NCBI GenBank assembly: GCA_041623475.1 | Contig: JBFJWU010000056.1 | Span: 1 to 13,388, forward strand | Reading direction: 5' to 3' | Source of the DNA: JBFJWU01 sp041623475 [NCBI: bacterium] | Lineage (GTDB): Bacteria > J088 | Length of the DNA stretch: 13,388 nt | Notes under the pieces: model-generated | The model's database searches: none | The model's input: the letters and a program-made list of their open reading frames with translations, nothing else | Told to the model about the DNA's origin: nothing | Translations under genes and position numbers: made by a program | In this document: positions 7,301 through 13,388 of the stretch, in pieces | Position numbering within the stretch: position 1 is the first letter of the stretch | Layout of the letters: each line of letters starts with the position of its first letter

Positions 7301-8439
7301 GCATCCTCAAGGTTTTCCAGGCTGTCGGCCACGCGAATACCTGCAAGCCCCGAGCCGGTATCCCCGGCGGAAAGCGTCAAAATAACCGTATTGTCACTGG
7401 TATAGCGATCATTGCCATTGATATGTAACGCCAGCGATGGCGGGGATCGATCAAGGACAAAATCCCGGTGCAGGTCCCGGACCTGCCTGTTCTCGTCGTT
7501 GCGGACCGAGACGCAGACAGTTTTCAGCCCGTCGGAACCGGTCACTGTAGTGTTTGTCTCGGCTTCGAATGCCTGCCAATCCCCGTAGACGCACTGACCG
7601 GTTGCCGCTGACACTTCGCCCAGTGCCATGCGACTGGCACCGTTAAAGGCACTGATCTGCAATGTCACAGAGGGATCGTTCTGGTACTGGCCACCGACAA
7701 TATTGACGAACCCGGTTAACGGGAACAGGGTAATTTCATCCAGGGCCAGGGGCGCATCGGCCGGCGCAGCCTGCAACTCTTCCGAGGCAACGTCCTGACG
7801 TCCGCCGGTATAGCCTTCTCGTTCAGCGCGGACCGTCACTTCCTGCCCCCGTCTGGGGACACGGGCCCGGTACTTACCTTCGCTGTCGACTTGCACATCT
7901 CGCGACTGAAAGCGTGCGCCCAGCGCCGGGCGACTGGCGCCTTCCGATTCTTCGGAAACCTGGCCGGAAAACTCAAGATCACTTGTGCCGGCAGCAGCAG
8001 CTGTACCGGCAACGCATTCAACCTGTTCCAACCCCGCTGCCCCTGCAGAGCCCTCGACAACGACCTGGGTCCCGGTCGGGTTCACGCCGTCATCCAGGGC
8101 GACGGTTCCCTCGACTACAACGGATTCAAGGTTAAAAACCAGGTCGGCGTTCAGGGCACCTTCAACAGAGGTGAAGATGTTCCGGGTAACCGATTCGTAA
8201 CCCGGAATTGAAAAGGTCAGGTCTTGATCTTTGAATGAAAGACCGTTAAGTTCGATACGGCCATTGCTATCGGTGACAAGTTCAGTTTCAAGACTTTCCC
8301 CAACGACCGTGACAGACACACCGGAACATGTTCCAAGGTCTTCAAGAATCGAGACCACCCGGAACGAACGATCGGTCGGCGAATTGCTGCAGGCAGCGGC
8401 CAGAAGCACGAATGCCACAGGGAAGTAATGTTTTTGCAT
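4333..8439 (-). CDS. Giant surface lipoprotein with Ig-like, FnIII-like and 14-repeat propeller regions
   Basis: The 1368-residue product begins with a lipoprotein signal ending VLLAAAC; C17 would be lipidated, and S at +2 predicts the outer membrane. Residues about 28-105 resemble a carboxypeptidase-regulatory-like beta sandwich (VTDSNGRIELNG). A second similar section follows at about 106-238. Three Ig-like units lie near 239-330, 331-427 and 428-517 (markers LDRSPPSLAL, FDNEAPTGLS, LDQTPPEPP). An FnIII-like domain covers about 518-617 (HSYRIRAVDLVGN), with a DIDGDG motif at 530-535 that may bind calcium. From about 717 to 1355 run about 14 repeats. The ATG has AGGAC about 8 bases upstream. 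The function is unknown; adhesion or substrate binding at the surface is an inference from architecture. The divergent esterase gene suggests joint expression. Confidence 0.85.
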   Translation of the reverse strand: MQKHYFPVAFVLLAAACSNSPTDRSFRVVSILEDLGTCSGVSVTVVGESLETELVTDSNGRIELNGLSFKDQDLTFSIPGYESVTRNIFTSVEGALNADLVFNLESVVVEGTVALDDGVNPTGTQVVVEGSAGAAGLEQVECVAGTAAAAGTSDLEFSGQVSEESEGASRPALGARFQSRDVQVDSEGKYRARVPRRGQEVTVRAEREGYTGGRQDVASEELQAAPADAPLALDEITLFPLTGFVNIVGGQYQNDPSVTLQISAFNGASRMALGEVSAATGQCVYGDWQAFEAETNTTVTGSDGLKTVCVSVRNDENRQVRDLHRDFVLDRSPPSLALHINGNDRYTSDNTVILTLSAGDTGSGLAGIRVADSLENLEDAAVVDFEATKVWTLAGITDGEAEKRVWAQAVDLAGNYGSPTSDLILFDNEAPTGLSISLNSGQAVTNDPTVLAILDQNGGVEMQSGEDPAFNGSAWVPVTTQLSLMLAGADGTRTVYYRVRDAAGNLSTVASDAIELDQTPPEPPELQVIDIDGDGFALSSSEVELSWSIPGSSTMLELERLVAGLDSSFVPVMTFGVLEDDYRDAISDPGRKHSYRIRAVDLVGNRSAWSLVEQALPFLPVTSVVWLRDEAGNYNFTARVEPGTFSLSGSYEYEDSTGARYSTALIDNEATYHRDVDWSRFNETLNLRTNNSDNSLVQTSTIRLGIQVQETVANEVGFTIPDISIRIDPDGNTHASYTNGVLQIGSNSSGSWQFDQIESNTVAAAALDLDSAGTPHVAYYDSSEQDLKYAHNTTGTWTSFPLATTGDVGRYPSLRLDGSNTSHISYLDASRGDLVYATNSAGTWVTAVVDSDGDAGHYSSLGLDAGGNIHIGYREAAGDVIRYATNSSGSWVTGTVDGAGGESVSLAIDQFGNAHLSYIQSGDLYHATNASGTWVLTTVDTTGSIAGPTSVALNSNGDVFIGYGESTSEDFKYATNASGAWVVSTIASAGKVGGSNALSIDPFNILHFAYFDSTEFFNEKIIYVSDASESRVLDTIDAVIETNPDTSLALAAGGVAVAYFASGNLEYAANITGVWDIETIDAAGTLGTSVALAFDGSGAAHVSYFDVTSEDLQYATNGGGSWSVETVESAGSAGRDSSLAVDNAGNVHIGYVKDGALIYTTGLSGSWVEAVVDSVAAAEGVSLVADSEGNIHIAYIDSNLVTLKYATNVTGSWQVETVGSAGSILAIGHRAAITVDGSGVPHIAYFDQAGSDLAYATNQSGSWITTHIDTDNHVGTHAAIATDTDGALYISYYDQTDGDLKVATNASGKWQAHSLAISGDTGKHTSVQIDSAGRAAISFYDATTLQVRLGFNFNGRSKSSTVTRIPPF
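4375..6291 (-). repeat. About 14 protein repeats of roughly 46 residues (predicted beta-propeller blades)
   Basis: Each unit reads roughly SLAxDxxGNxHIxY, then DxxxxDLxYATN, then xSGSW. The closing W (R in one unit) falls at residues 752, 797, 844, 891, 934, 981, 1031, 1075, 1122, 1167, 1213, 1263 and 1310, at intervals of 43-50. A fourteenth unit (1325-1355) lacks the last strand, and the segment just before the first unit (about 705-717, QVQETVANEVG) looks like that missing strand. This is how propellers close their ring. The seventh unit (1000-1045) is the most diverged, splitting the array near its middle, so two seven-blade rings or one large ring are possible. The DNA copies are too diverged for recent duplication. 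Confidence 0.75.
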
Positions 8440-8481
8440 ATGTGCAGTCCTGACATTGTTGCCGACGGTAACGACATCCTC

Positions 8482-8509
8482 ATACTATCGACGGCCAGCA
8501 AATTTGCAA
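8482..8509 (-). promoter_or_regulatory. Possible promoter of the giant lipoprotein gene
   Basis: On the minus strand TTGCAA (8504-8509, 4 of 6) and TAGTAT (8482-8487, 4 of 6) are 16 bp apart, about 45 bp upstream of the start codon. The -35 box overlaps a perfect 10-base palindrome, GCAAATTTGC (8498-8507). The 297-bp gap to the divergent esterase start (8440-8736) otherwise holds no gene; no convincing promoter could be picked for the esterase. Confidence 0.35.
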
Positions 8510-8736
8510 GGATATTATCGCTCCCTGCCTGACTGGGACAGTTTGCTGGCGCAAGGCCGATCACTGGTCAAAACCTTCGCACGTCGGGGTCATCCTAATG
8601 CCAACCGGTGTTGTTGAAAGTACAACCGATTGTGTACCCGTTGACCGCTCCACTAAAATCAATATGCGTTGAAACAGTTTCTGACAGAAGGATTGGTCGT
8701 GTCCAGGGTGCGGATGGTCAGGACCAGGGATTTGCG

Positions 8737-10341
8737 ATGGAGATCAAAAACACAAACCCCTTGCAATGTGTCCGGAAAGCAACCAGGGATCTGCGGACTG
8801 TACTGGTTGCCGCCTGGATCCTGGCAGCGAGCTGCAACAGCACCGTACCCACCGCCACATCGGTCAACGGCCATCTTGTAACCGGGCTGGCCCGTAACGG
8901 CGTGGTCGCCTTTTTAGGGATTGACTACGCCGCGCCAAAGCGTTTTCAACAGGCCGTTCCATTGTTGATCGACGCACCGGTCATCGCCGACACGTACGGC
9001 GATGTCTGCCCCCAACCATATTACGAAGGCGAAGCTGCATCCTGGGCGCCCATGTCCGAGAACTGTCTCAATCTGAACATCTGGACCCCAGACCCCAGTG
9101 CCAACCGACTTCCGGTGCTGGCGTTCATCCACGGGGGCGGCTGGATCTGGGGCGGCGGCAACGATCCGGTCTATGACGGGTCGCGCCTGGCCGCAGCAAC
9201 CAACAGCATTGTCGTGACCTTCAACTATCGGCTGGGGGCGTTCGGCTTCAACTATTTCGGCAGCGCCTCGGAAACATCCTTCCCGGACGCTGGCAACCTG
9301 GGAATTCACGATCAGTTACTGGCATTGAACTGGATCCAGGATCATATCGCTTCCTTTGGCGGCGACCCCGGTCAGGTGACAGTTGTGGGCGAATCTGCCG
9401 GCAGCATGAGCATTGGCGTACTGCTCAGCATTCCCCAGGGCGAGGGCCTGTTTGCGCGCGCATTGATGCAGAGCGGCGCCGTCAATACCCTGCGCTCGAC
9501 GGACCTGGGTGCCGAAATGGCGCAGCAACTACTGACCGAGGCAGACGTGACGCAGGCCGCCGATCTTGCTGCAATGCCGTGGGAGGATCTGCTGGCCGCA
9601 GAAGAGTCGTTTGTTGATTCGCTGTTGTTCACCGACATCGCCTTTGGTCCGGTATACGGCGACGACTTGCTGCCGGAAACGCCCACAGACCTGTTAACCA
9701 AACGCGGCAGCAACACACCAACCGTATTTATGGGCACAACCAAAAACGAAGCGTCATTGTGGGCCGTCGACAATCCGCTGTTCAAAAGCGTAAGCCCGCA
9801 CACCGTCAACGACCTGGTGCCCGACCTGTTCCTGGGCCGGGGCGCCACGGCGATCGCAACCTATGAAGAACTGTACCCGGACAAGTTGCCCGGCGACCTG
9901 ACCCAGCAGATCTTTACGGACTATATGTTCCGTGTGCCGCACGTGCGCCTGGCGGAACGGCTGGAGGATCTGGGTATCAATGTCTACATGTATCGCTTCG
10001 ACTGGTCCGGGACGGAACACGGCGCAGTCCATGCGATCGAGTTGCCGTTTATGTTTGGCTGGCTGGATATCTGGCCGGACCTGCTGGGCGATCAAGCGCC
10101 GCAGGCCGTCGCCGACGACATACAGGCCGCGTGGGGCAGCTTTGTCCACACAGGCGTGCCACAGTTGCGCGGCAAAGCCTGGTCCCGGTACACCCGGGCG
10201 CAACGCAATGTCGGCATTTTCGGCACTGAACCATCATTTGCGCTCGACCCGGATGCCGATATCCGCGAAATCTGGGACGAAATCCCCTTTGACAGCAAGA
10301 CGCCAAGGATGACAGCAGATCTGGTTAACTTCGGGCTTTAG
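8737..10341 (+). CDS. Type-B carboxylesterase, predicted outer-membrane lipoprotein
   Basis: Read from the ATG at 8737 (534 residues), this is an alpha/beta hydrolase of the carboxylesterase/cholinesterase family, hydrolysing carboxylic esters. The oxyanion loop is FIHGGGW (H132), the nucleophile elbow GESAGS (S220), the acid E338 in GTTKNEAS and the base H432 in HAIELPFMFG, so the triad is complete. C91 and C110 (CPQ to ENCLNLNIW) sit where the family has a conserved disulfide, which fits an extracytoplasmic enzyme. The N-terminus is a lipoprotein signal, hydrophobic TVLVAAWILAAS then C33, with N at +2 (outer membrane). This start was chosen over 8608 because the signal then sits near the N-terminus and AGGGA lies about 6 bases upstream. 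The divergent neighbour is the giant lipoprotein. Substrate unknown. Confidence 0.9.
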   Translation: MEIKNTNPLQCVRKATRDLRTVLVAAWILAASCNSTVPTATSVNGHLVTGLARNGVVAFLGIDYAAPKRFQQAVPLLIDAPVIADTYGDVCPQPYYEGEAASWAPMSENCLNLNIWTPDPSANRLPVLAFIHGGGWIWGGGNDPVYDGSRLAAATNSIVVTFNYRLGAFGFNYFGSASETSFPDAGNLGIHDQLLALNWIQDHIASFGGDPGQVTVVGESAGSMSIGVLLSIPQGEGLFARALMQSGAVNTLRSTDLGAEMAQQLLTEADVTQAADLAAMPWEDLLAAEESFVDSLLFTDIAFGPVYGDDLLPETPTDLLTKRGSNTPTVFMGTTKNEASLWAVDNPLFKSVSPHTVNDLVPDLFLGRGATAIATYEELYPDKLPGDLTQQIFTDYMFRVPHVRLAERLEDLGINVYMYRFDWSGTEHGAVHAIELPFMFGWLDIWPDLLGDQAPQAVADDIQAAWGSFVHTGVPQLRGKAWSRYTRAQRNVGIFGTEPSFALDPDADIREIWDEIPFDSKTPRMTADLVNFGL

Positions 10342-10512
10342 CCGGTCTATTGACTGACAAATGACGCGAACAAATCCATCCCGGTTTTCGAAACATTGAC
10401 CAGTTAAGTTACGGGTCAAAGCAAACATTAGGGAACAGCCACGAAAAACGTATTAATTTCTTTATGAATCAAGCGAATGCCTGCGATCAGTGCCTCGTCA
10501 CGGAAGGCTGCT

Positions 10513-11478
10513 TCACCAGCCCTGAGCCACATCTACAACAACCGCTCCCGATCTGGACGGGTCCAGCCGTTGTTCCAGGGCACTGCTGAGCTCGCGAACC
10601 GGAAACCGGGACTCCACGGATACAGGGATCTCGAAGCCTTCTGAAATCCATTGGCCAAGAAGTTCAAGATCGTCTCTGTTCGACTGCACCTGTGCAAATC
10701 TGCATCGTCTGGTCGACAGCAGGGATTGAAGAAATCCCGCAGGGAGCGTCCACGGATGAAGATCCACGTAGGTTCCCCCGGGATTCAAAAGCGGTGAACA
10801 TTGGCGGTATCTGTACTTTGATGGCGTATCAAGGATGACGTCGACGGCGACACCACTTTCGAGAAAGTCCTCCTGCTTCCTGTCGATTACTCGATCTGCT
10901 CCAAGCATCTTGACTTTCTCGACATCACGGGTGCTGCACAGGCCAATAACCTGGGCCCCCAACTTCTTCCCGATTGCCACAGCAACGCCACCGATGCCTC
11001 CGCCGGCGCCAATGACAAGCAAGACCTTCCCCGACTTCAACCGTCCGTAGTCTCTGACAGACTGCAACGCAGTCAGCCCAGTCGTCGCAAACGACGCGGC
11101 TGCAGCTGCGTCAAGACCCTTGGGTCGTTTTGCGACAGCGGAGCACCGCATTGTCACGTATTCCGAATAAGAGCCTTGCTGTTGGAACGGGTCGAAATCC
11201 AGATGGCCCCAGATCCTGTCACCCACCGTCAGATCGGCGTCCGGGCCAACTGCGGCAACGGTGCCCGCGACATTCCATCCGAATACCAGAGGTTTGGTGT
11301 TTCGGTGCAGAAACTTGCCTACCCAGCTCTTTTTCAGGACCTGTCCTTCACCATCCTCGACAGCTGAGCACTCAACCTCGACCAGAACCTCACCAGATCG
11401 GGGTGTCGGTTTGGGAATCTCGATGATTTCGATACTGCCGTGTCCGCCCGATGCGTCTGCCGCTTTCATCAAATCCAC
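10513..11478 (-). CDS. Medium-chain NAD(P)H dehydrogenase, quinone-oxidoreductase type
   Basis: The GTG at 11478 is preferred as start because AGGAG lies 9 bases upstream; it gives 321 residues beginning MDLMKAADASGG. The ATG at 11517 and the ATG at 11469 are alternatives with weaker ribosome sites. The N-terminal GroES-like domain ends near GDRIWGHLDFD and contains FGWNVAGTVAAVG. The Rossmann site is VLLVIGAGGGIGGVAVA, about residues 152-168, followed by LGAQVIGLCST. No zinc ligands are seen, so a quinone or enone reductase is likely. It shares only family-level similarity with the dehydrogenase at the left end, so it is not a recent duplicate. It converges with the esterase; the 171-bp gap between them shows no clear terminator. 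Confidence 0.87.
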   Translation of the reverse strand: MDLMKAADASGGHGSIEIIEIPKPTPRSGEVLVEVECSAVEDGEGQVLKKSWVGKFLHRNTKPLVFGWNVAGTVAAVGPDADLTVGDRIWGHLDFDPFQQQGSYSEYVTMRCSAVAKRPKGLDAAAAASFATTGLTALQSVRDYGRLKSGKVLLVIGAGGGIGGVAVAIGKKLGAQVIGLCSTRDVEKVKMLGADRVIDRKQEDFLESGVAVDVILDTPSKYRYRQCSPLLNPGGTYVDLHPWTLPAGFLQSLLSTRRCRFAQVQSNRDDLELLGQWISEGFEIPVSVESRFPVRELSSALEQRLDPSRSGAVVVDVAQGW

Positions 11479-11609
11479 GCAATTCCACTCCTGTCGCGCG
11501 CTGACTGCTGCCACCATAACACTTTCCAGTCATCAGCCAAACCCTCGCAGGTCACAAGGTAATCTTCAGTCCGGAAAGGTCACTTGCCCCGGTTCCCTTA
11601 CTCGGTCCA

Positions 11610-11632
11610 TTGGCTACAGTTTTGCTACGAAA
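11610..11632 (+). mobile_element. Left copy of a GGCTACA repeat pair (possible integrase arm site)
   Basis: TTGGCTACA (11610-11618) is followed 11 bp later by TTTGCTACG (11621-11629). The same arrangement, with 13 identical leading bases, recurs at 12961-12980 in the same orientation. Tandem GGCTACA-type sites are familiar beside tRNA-targeting tyrosine integrases. The rest of 11518-11691 holds no gene. Confidence 0.45.
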
Positions 11633-11691
11633 AAGGGTTTACGGGGCCTGGCGTTCGGCTTTTAGAACTTTTCCACGAACCAAAATTTGAA

Positions 11692-12648
11692 TTAATGGTC
11701 GTGAGCATGGCCATGTTTGTGGTCGTGCTCGTGCTGCTCTTCTGCAGTACGGGTCTTCTTTTCCGCAGGCGAATGTTCGTGGCTGGGATTCTTTTCAGTA
11801 CCGTGAGTGTGCGCTTCGGACCCGTGGCTGTGCGTGTGAGGTTCCTGCTTCACAGGCTCAGTAACGGTAGTCCTTGTTACTGAAACCGTTGCCGCCGTGG
11901 CTGAACCAGGTGCACTGTCAGGTTCTGGTGTCGCAACTGGATGCTGTAGCGCTTCATGATGCCCGTGCTCGTCATCGCGGTAATCGTGCACATAACCATC
12001 AATCTGCATCACAAGTAGAAATACGCCAGCAATAATCAAGCCGATATTGCTCACAGTACTGAGTTTGGAAAACGACTCGGTTTTACGCCAGATGTTGAGG
12101 AATCCCACAAGAATGATCAGCGCACCAACTTGCCCGATCTCAACGCCGACATTAAATGAGATGATCTTGAGCAATAAACCATCGTCACCAAGCGGTAACT
12201 GCTGAAGCCGGGTGGACAATCCAAATCCATGAATAAGTCCGAAACCAAGCACCATACCCAGCAGGTTTGGACTGTTGATGCCGAAATACCTTTTGAACCC
12301 ATCCAGGTTGTCGAATCCCTTGTAGCAGACTGTCAGCGCGATCACAGCATCGACCAGATAGTAGTTGGCAGTAACACCAGCAAATGTCGCGCCGATCAAA
12401 GTAACGCTGTGTCCGATGGTAAATGCGGTAACAAATTTGATGATTTCCTTAAACGTCGTCAGGAAAAAGACAACACCAAATAGAAAGAGGAGGTGATCGT
12501 AGCCCGTGATCATATGAACTGCACCCAGCCAGATGTAGTCGAAGTGGCCACCTATAGCCATTAATTCCTTGTCAGCGGCAGATACGCCGTGGGCAACAGC
12601 CGAGGCCGGAATGATCAGGGCAACCAGTACTGCAATTAAACTTCTCAT
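11692..12648 (-). CDS. HupE/UreJ_2-type metal permease with a histidine-rich C-terminal tail
   Basis: From the ATG at 12648 the 318-residue protein has a signal peptide (RSLIAVLVALIIPASAVA) that would leave H20 as the first mature residue, as common in the HupE/UreJ family of nickel/cobalt permeases. Family motifs follow in order: VHMITGYDHLLFL (H45, D51, H52), TAFTIGHSVTL (H80), GFGLIHGFGLS (H140) and FNVGVEIGQ (E170), within about six membrane segments. Residues 221-318 are an added hydrophilic tail with 19 histidines, for example EHDHKHGHAHDH at the end, probably a metal-binding buffer. The metal may be nickel, cobalt or another divalent ion. The frame stays open upstream to 12885, but that part is a translation of tRNA sequence (EVAGSSPVRPA) and is not protein. 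Confidence 0.85.
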   Translation of the reverse strand: MRSLIAVLVALIIPASAVAHGVSAADKELMAIGGHFDYIWLGAVHMITGYDHLLFLFGVVFFLTTFKEIIKFVTAFTIGHSVTLIGATFAGVTANYYLVDAVIALTVCYKGFDNLDGFKRYFGINSPNLLGMVLGFGLIHGFGLSTRLQQLPLGDDGLLLKIISFNVGVEIGQVGALIILVGFLNIWRKTESFSKLSTVSNIGLIIAGVFLLVMQIDGYVHDYRDDEHGHHEALQHPVATPEPDSAPGSATAATVSVTRTTVTEPVKQEPHTHSHGSEAHTHGTEKNPSHEHSPAEKKTRTAEEQHEHDHKHGHAHDH

Positions 12649-12781
12649 CCAATTATCGTAACCCGCGCGTGCGGTAAACCCCGTTTTGCGCCAGCAAAGT
12701 GGTGCAACGTTCAAGAACTGACCCGTCGGCCACTTTTCAAGCCTGTGATCGTGTTTTTCCTGGACCAGAGAAACCAGCATG

Positions 12782-12813
12782 AAAAAAGGCTTCCAGACGA
12801 ATCTGGATGCCTT
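12782..12813 (-). terminator. Intrinsic terminator after the tRNA-Asp fragment
   Basis: On the minus strand a 12-bp stem with one mismatch (12786-12797 with 12102-offset partner arm 12802-12813) encloses a TTCG tetraloop and is followed by a run of T. It begins about 9 bases after the tRNA CCA end, as expected for the original tRNA transcript terminator, and would separate it from the permease gene. Confidence 0.8.
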
Positions 12814-12821
12814 CGAAAAAA

Positions 12822-12870
12822 TGGCGGGGCGGACGGGACTTGAACCCGCGACCTCCGGCGTGACAGGCCG
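12822..12870 (-). pseudogene. 3' part of a tRNA-Asp(GUC) gene, probable attachment core
   Basis: Read on the minus strand, CGGCCTGTCACGCCGG is the anticodon arm with anticodon GTC, followed by AGGTC, the T arm GCGGG-TTCAAGT-CCCGT, the acceptor 3' strand CCGCCCC, G and CCA. The matching 5' acceptor strand (GGGGCGG) and the whole D arm are absent: upstream the sequence changes to repeat-array DNA. An intact tRNA cannot fold here. Such 3' fragments are left at the far end of elements that integrate into tRNA genes. Because the terminator lies on the left, the chromosome side is probably left and the element right (inference). Confidence 0.8.
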
Positions 12871-12985
12871 ATCCAACGTGTCCACCGGTGTCCATAGGTG
12901 CCTATTTATGCGGGTTTAGGGCCAGTAACTGCCCACCACTGTCCACTGCTTTCCACCCGTTTGGCTACAGTTTGGCTACAAACTT
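12871..12985. mobile_element. Phased short-repeat array next to the tRNA fragment (putative attachment-site arms)
   Basis: GTGTCCA begins at 12878 and 12888, with GTGCCTA at 12898. A second trio, CTGCCCA, CTGTCCA and CTTTCCA, begins at 12929, 12939 and 12949. TTGGCTACA follows at 12961 and 12972. Spacing within each trio is exactly 10 bp and within the last pair 11 bp, so all sites face about the same side of the helix. This suits cooperative binding by a tyrosine integrase or its accessory factors. No integrase gene lies in the window. Confidence 0.6.
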
Positions 12986-13062
12986 GCGACCCTGGAGACA
13001 ATTCTCCTGATCGGCACGGACCCAGATTCAGATCTTGTGCCCGGATGAGACTAACATAGAAC

Positions 13063-13329
13063 TTGGTACTGAAATATAGGGCAGGTCACTCTGTGCTCTG
13101 GAAAACGCTAACCACTGCGGCCGCCGCGGTGCCTTCTTCGCCTGCCGTAGCGGTAGACGGCACGATCTACATTGGATCAGGCGACGGGAGCCTGTATGCG
13201 ATTAATCCTGACGGTAGCGTCAAGTGGTCGTATGCGACGGGTGCCGGGATTAGATCCTCACCCGCCATCGGCGCCGACGGGCGTGTTTACATCGGGTCTT
13301 ACGACGACAAAATATACGCGATTAAATGA
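13063..13329 (+). CDS. Two-blade PQQ-like propeller protein, probably a 3' remnant
   Basis: The frame opens directly after a TAG (13057-13059) with TTG and encodes 88 residues. Two copies of the PQQ-like blade are clear: SSPAVAVDGTIYIGSGDG, then LYAINPDGSVKW, and SSPAIGADGRVYIGSYDD, then KIYAIK. Full propellers of this type need six to eight blades, so this is either the 3' end of a larger gene cut off by the integration scar or a small free-standing unit. There is no signal peptide and no convincing ribosome site; a GTG at 13093 is an alternative start. Its TGA overlaps the start of the next gene (ATGA), a sign of coupled translation. The function is unknown. Confidence 0.6.
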   Translation: MVLKYRAGHSVLWKTLTTAAAAVPSSPAVAVDGTIYIGSGDGSLYAINPDGSVKWSYATGAGIRSSPAIGADGRVYIGSYDDKIYAIK

Positions 13330-13388
13330 CGCTGCATAGTTGCCCAGACTGCGGAAATGCAGTTTCTGACAAGGCTGCCAGCTGTCCA
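13326..13388 (+). CDS. Zinc-ribbon protein, N-terminal part only
   Basis: An ATG overlapping the previous stop by 4 bases opens a frame that runs off the window after 21 codons: MTLHSCPDCGNAVSDKAASC and P. CPDCG at residues 6-10 and the second cysteine at 20 followed by P match the first half of a zinc-ribbon (CxxCG...xxCPxC) as found at the N-terminus of many small zinc-ribbon membrane proteins. The overlap suggests it is co-translated with the propeller fragment. What follows the ribbon is unknown. Confidence 0.65.
   Translation, partial: MTLHSCPDCGNAVSDKAASCP

Noticed and set aside
8608-8736. N-terminal extension of the esterase
   Set aside because: It would bury the lipoprotein signal 43 residues inside, and the ATG at 8737 has a good ribosome site.
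11584-11883. Plus-strand open frame of 99 codons with hydrophobic stretch
   Set aside because: It is antisense to the histidine-rich tail; the hydrophobic residues come from reverse-read His and Asp codons.
12649-12885. Upstream extension of the permease gene
   Set aside because: The extension translates the tRNA-Asp fragment and terminator (EVAGSSPVRPA), a well-known artefact; the signal peptide starts at 12648.
12822-12900. Complete tRNA-Asp gene
   Set aside because: No 5' acceptor strand pairing with CCGCCCC and no D arm are present upstream of the anticodon arm.
11518-13062. Insertion sequence or transposon with transposase
   Set aside because: No transposase or integrase coding sequence and no terminal inverted repeats were found; only attachment-like sites.

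Overview
The window looks like chromosomal DNA from a free-living Gammaproteobacterium, possibly marine or sediment-dwelling. The evidence is Gram-negative outer-membrane-type lipoproteins, a LysR regulator, a HupE/UreJ_2-type metal permease, a proteobacterial-style tRNA-Asp sequence and moderate GC content. The genus cannot be named from this sequence alone.

Region by region. (1) 1-283 may hold the last codons of an upstream gene, followed by non-coding DNA with a nested inverted repeat. (2) 284-2774 is a LysR-type locus. A minus-strand pair (secreted SnoaL/DUF4440-like protein, then a quinone-oxidoreductase-type dehydrogenase) is divergent from a lysR gene. The 99-bp gap holds a good sigma70 promoter for the pair, an AT-rich dyad and a perfect -10 box so close to the lysR start that its mRNA may be leaderless. 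(3) 2808-4103 is a six-helix membrane adenylate cyclase with all catalytic residues. Two perfect dyads lie over its predicted promoter and start of transcription. (4) 4333-8439 is a 1368-residue lipoprotein with Ig-like and FnIII-like domains, ending in about 14 repeats of about 46 residues that look like propeller blades. (5) Divergent from it, 8737-10341 encodes a type-B carboxylesterase lipoprotein. (6) 10513-11478 is a second medium-chain dehydrogenase. (7) 11600-13000 looks like an integration scar. It has a HupE/UreJ_2 permease with a His-rich tail, a terminator, the 3' part of a tRNA-Asp gene lacking its 5' half, and an array of short repeats phased at 10-11 bp. A second copy of part of that array lies about 1.35 kb away on the other side of the permease gene. 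No integrase is present. (8) 13063-13388 holds a two-blade PQQ-like propeller remnant whose stop overlaps the start of a zinc-ribbon protein that runs off the window.

How the genes may work together. LysR probably controls the divergent pair. The giant lipoprotein and the esterase share one divergent control region and both appear surface-anchored, so they may act together outside the cell. The cyclase probably feeds a cAMP signal under its own operators. The strongest candidates for something undescribed are the phased repeat array next to the truncated tRNA and the 14-unit propeller lipoprotein beside the esterase.
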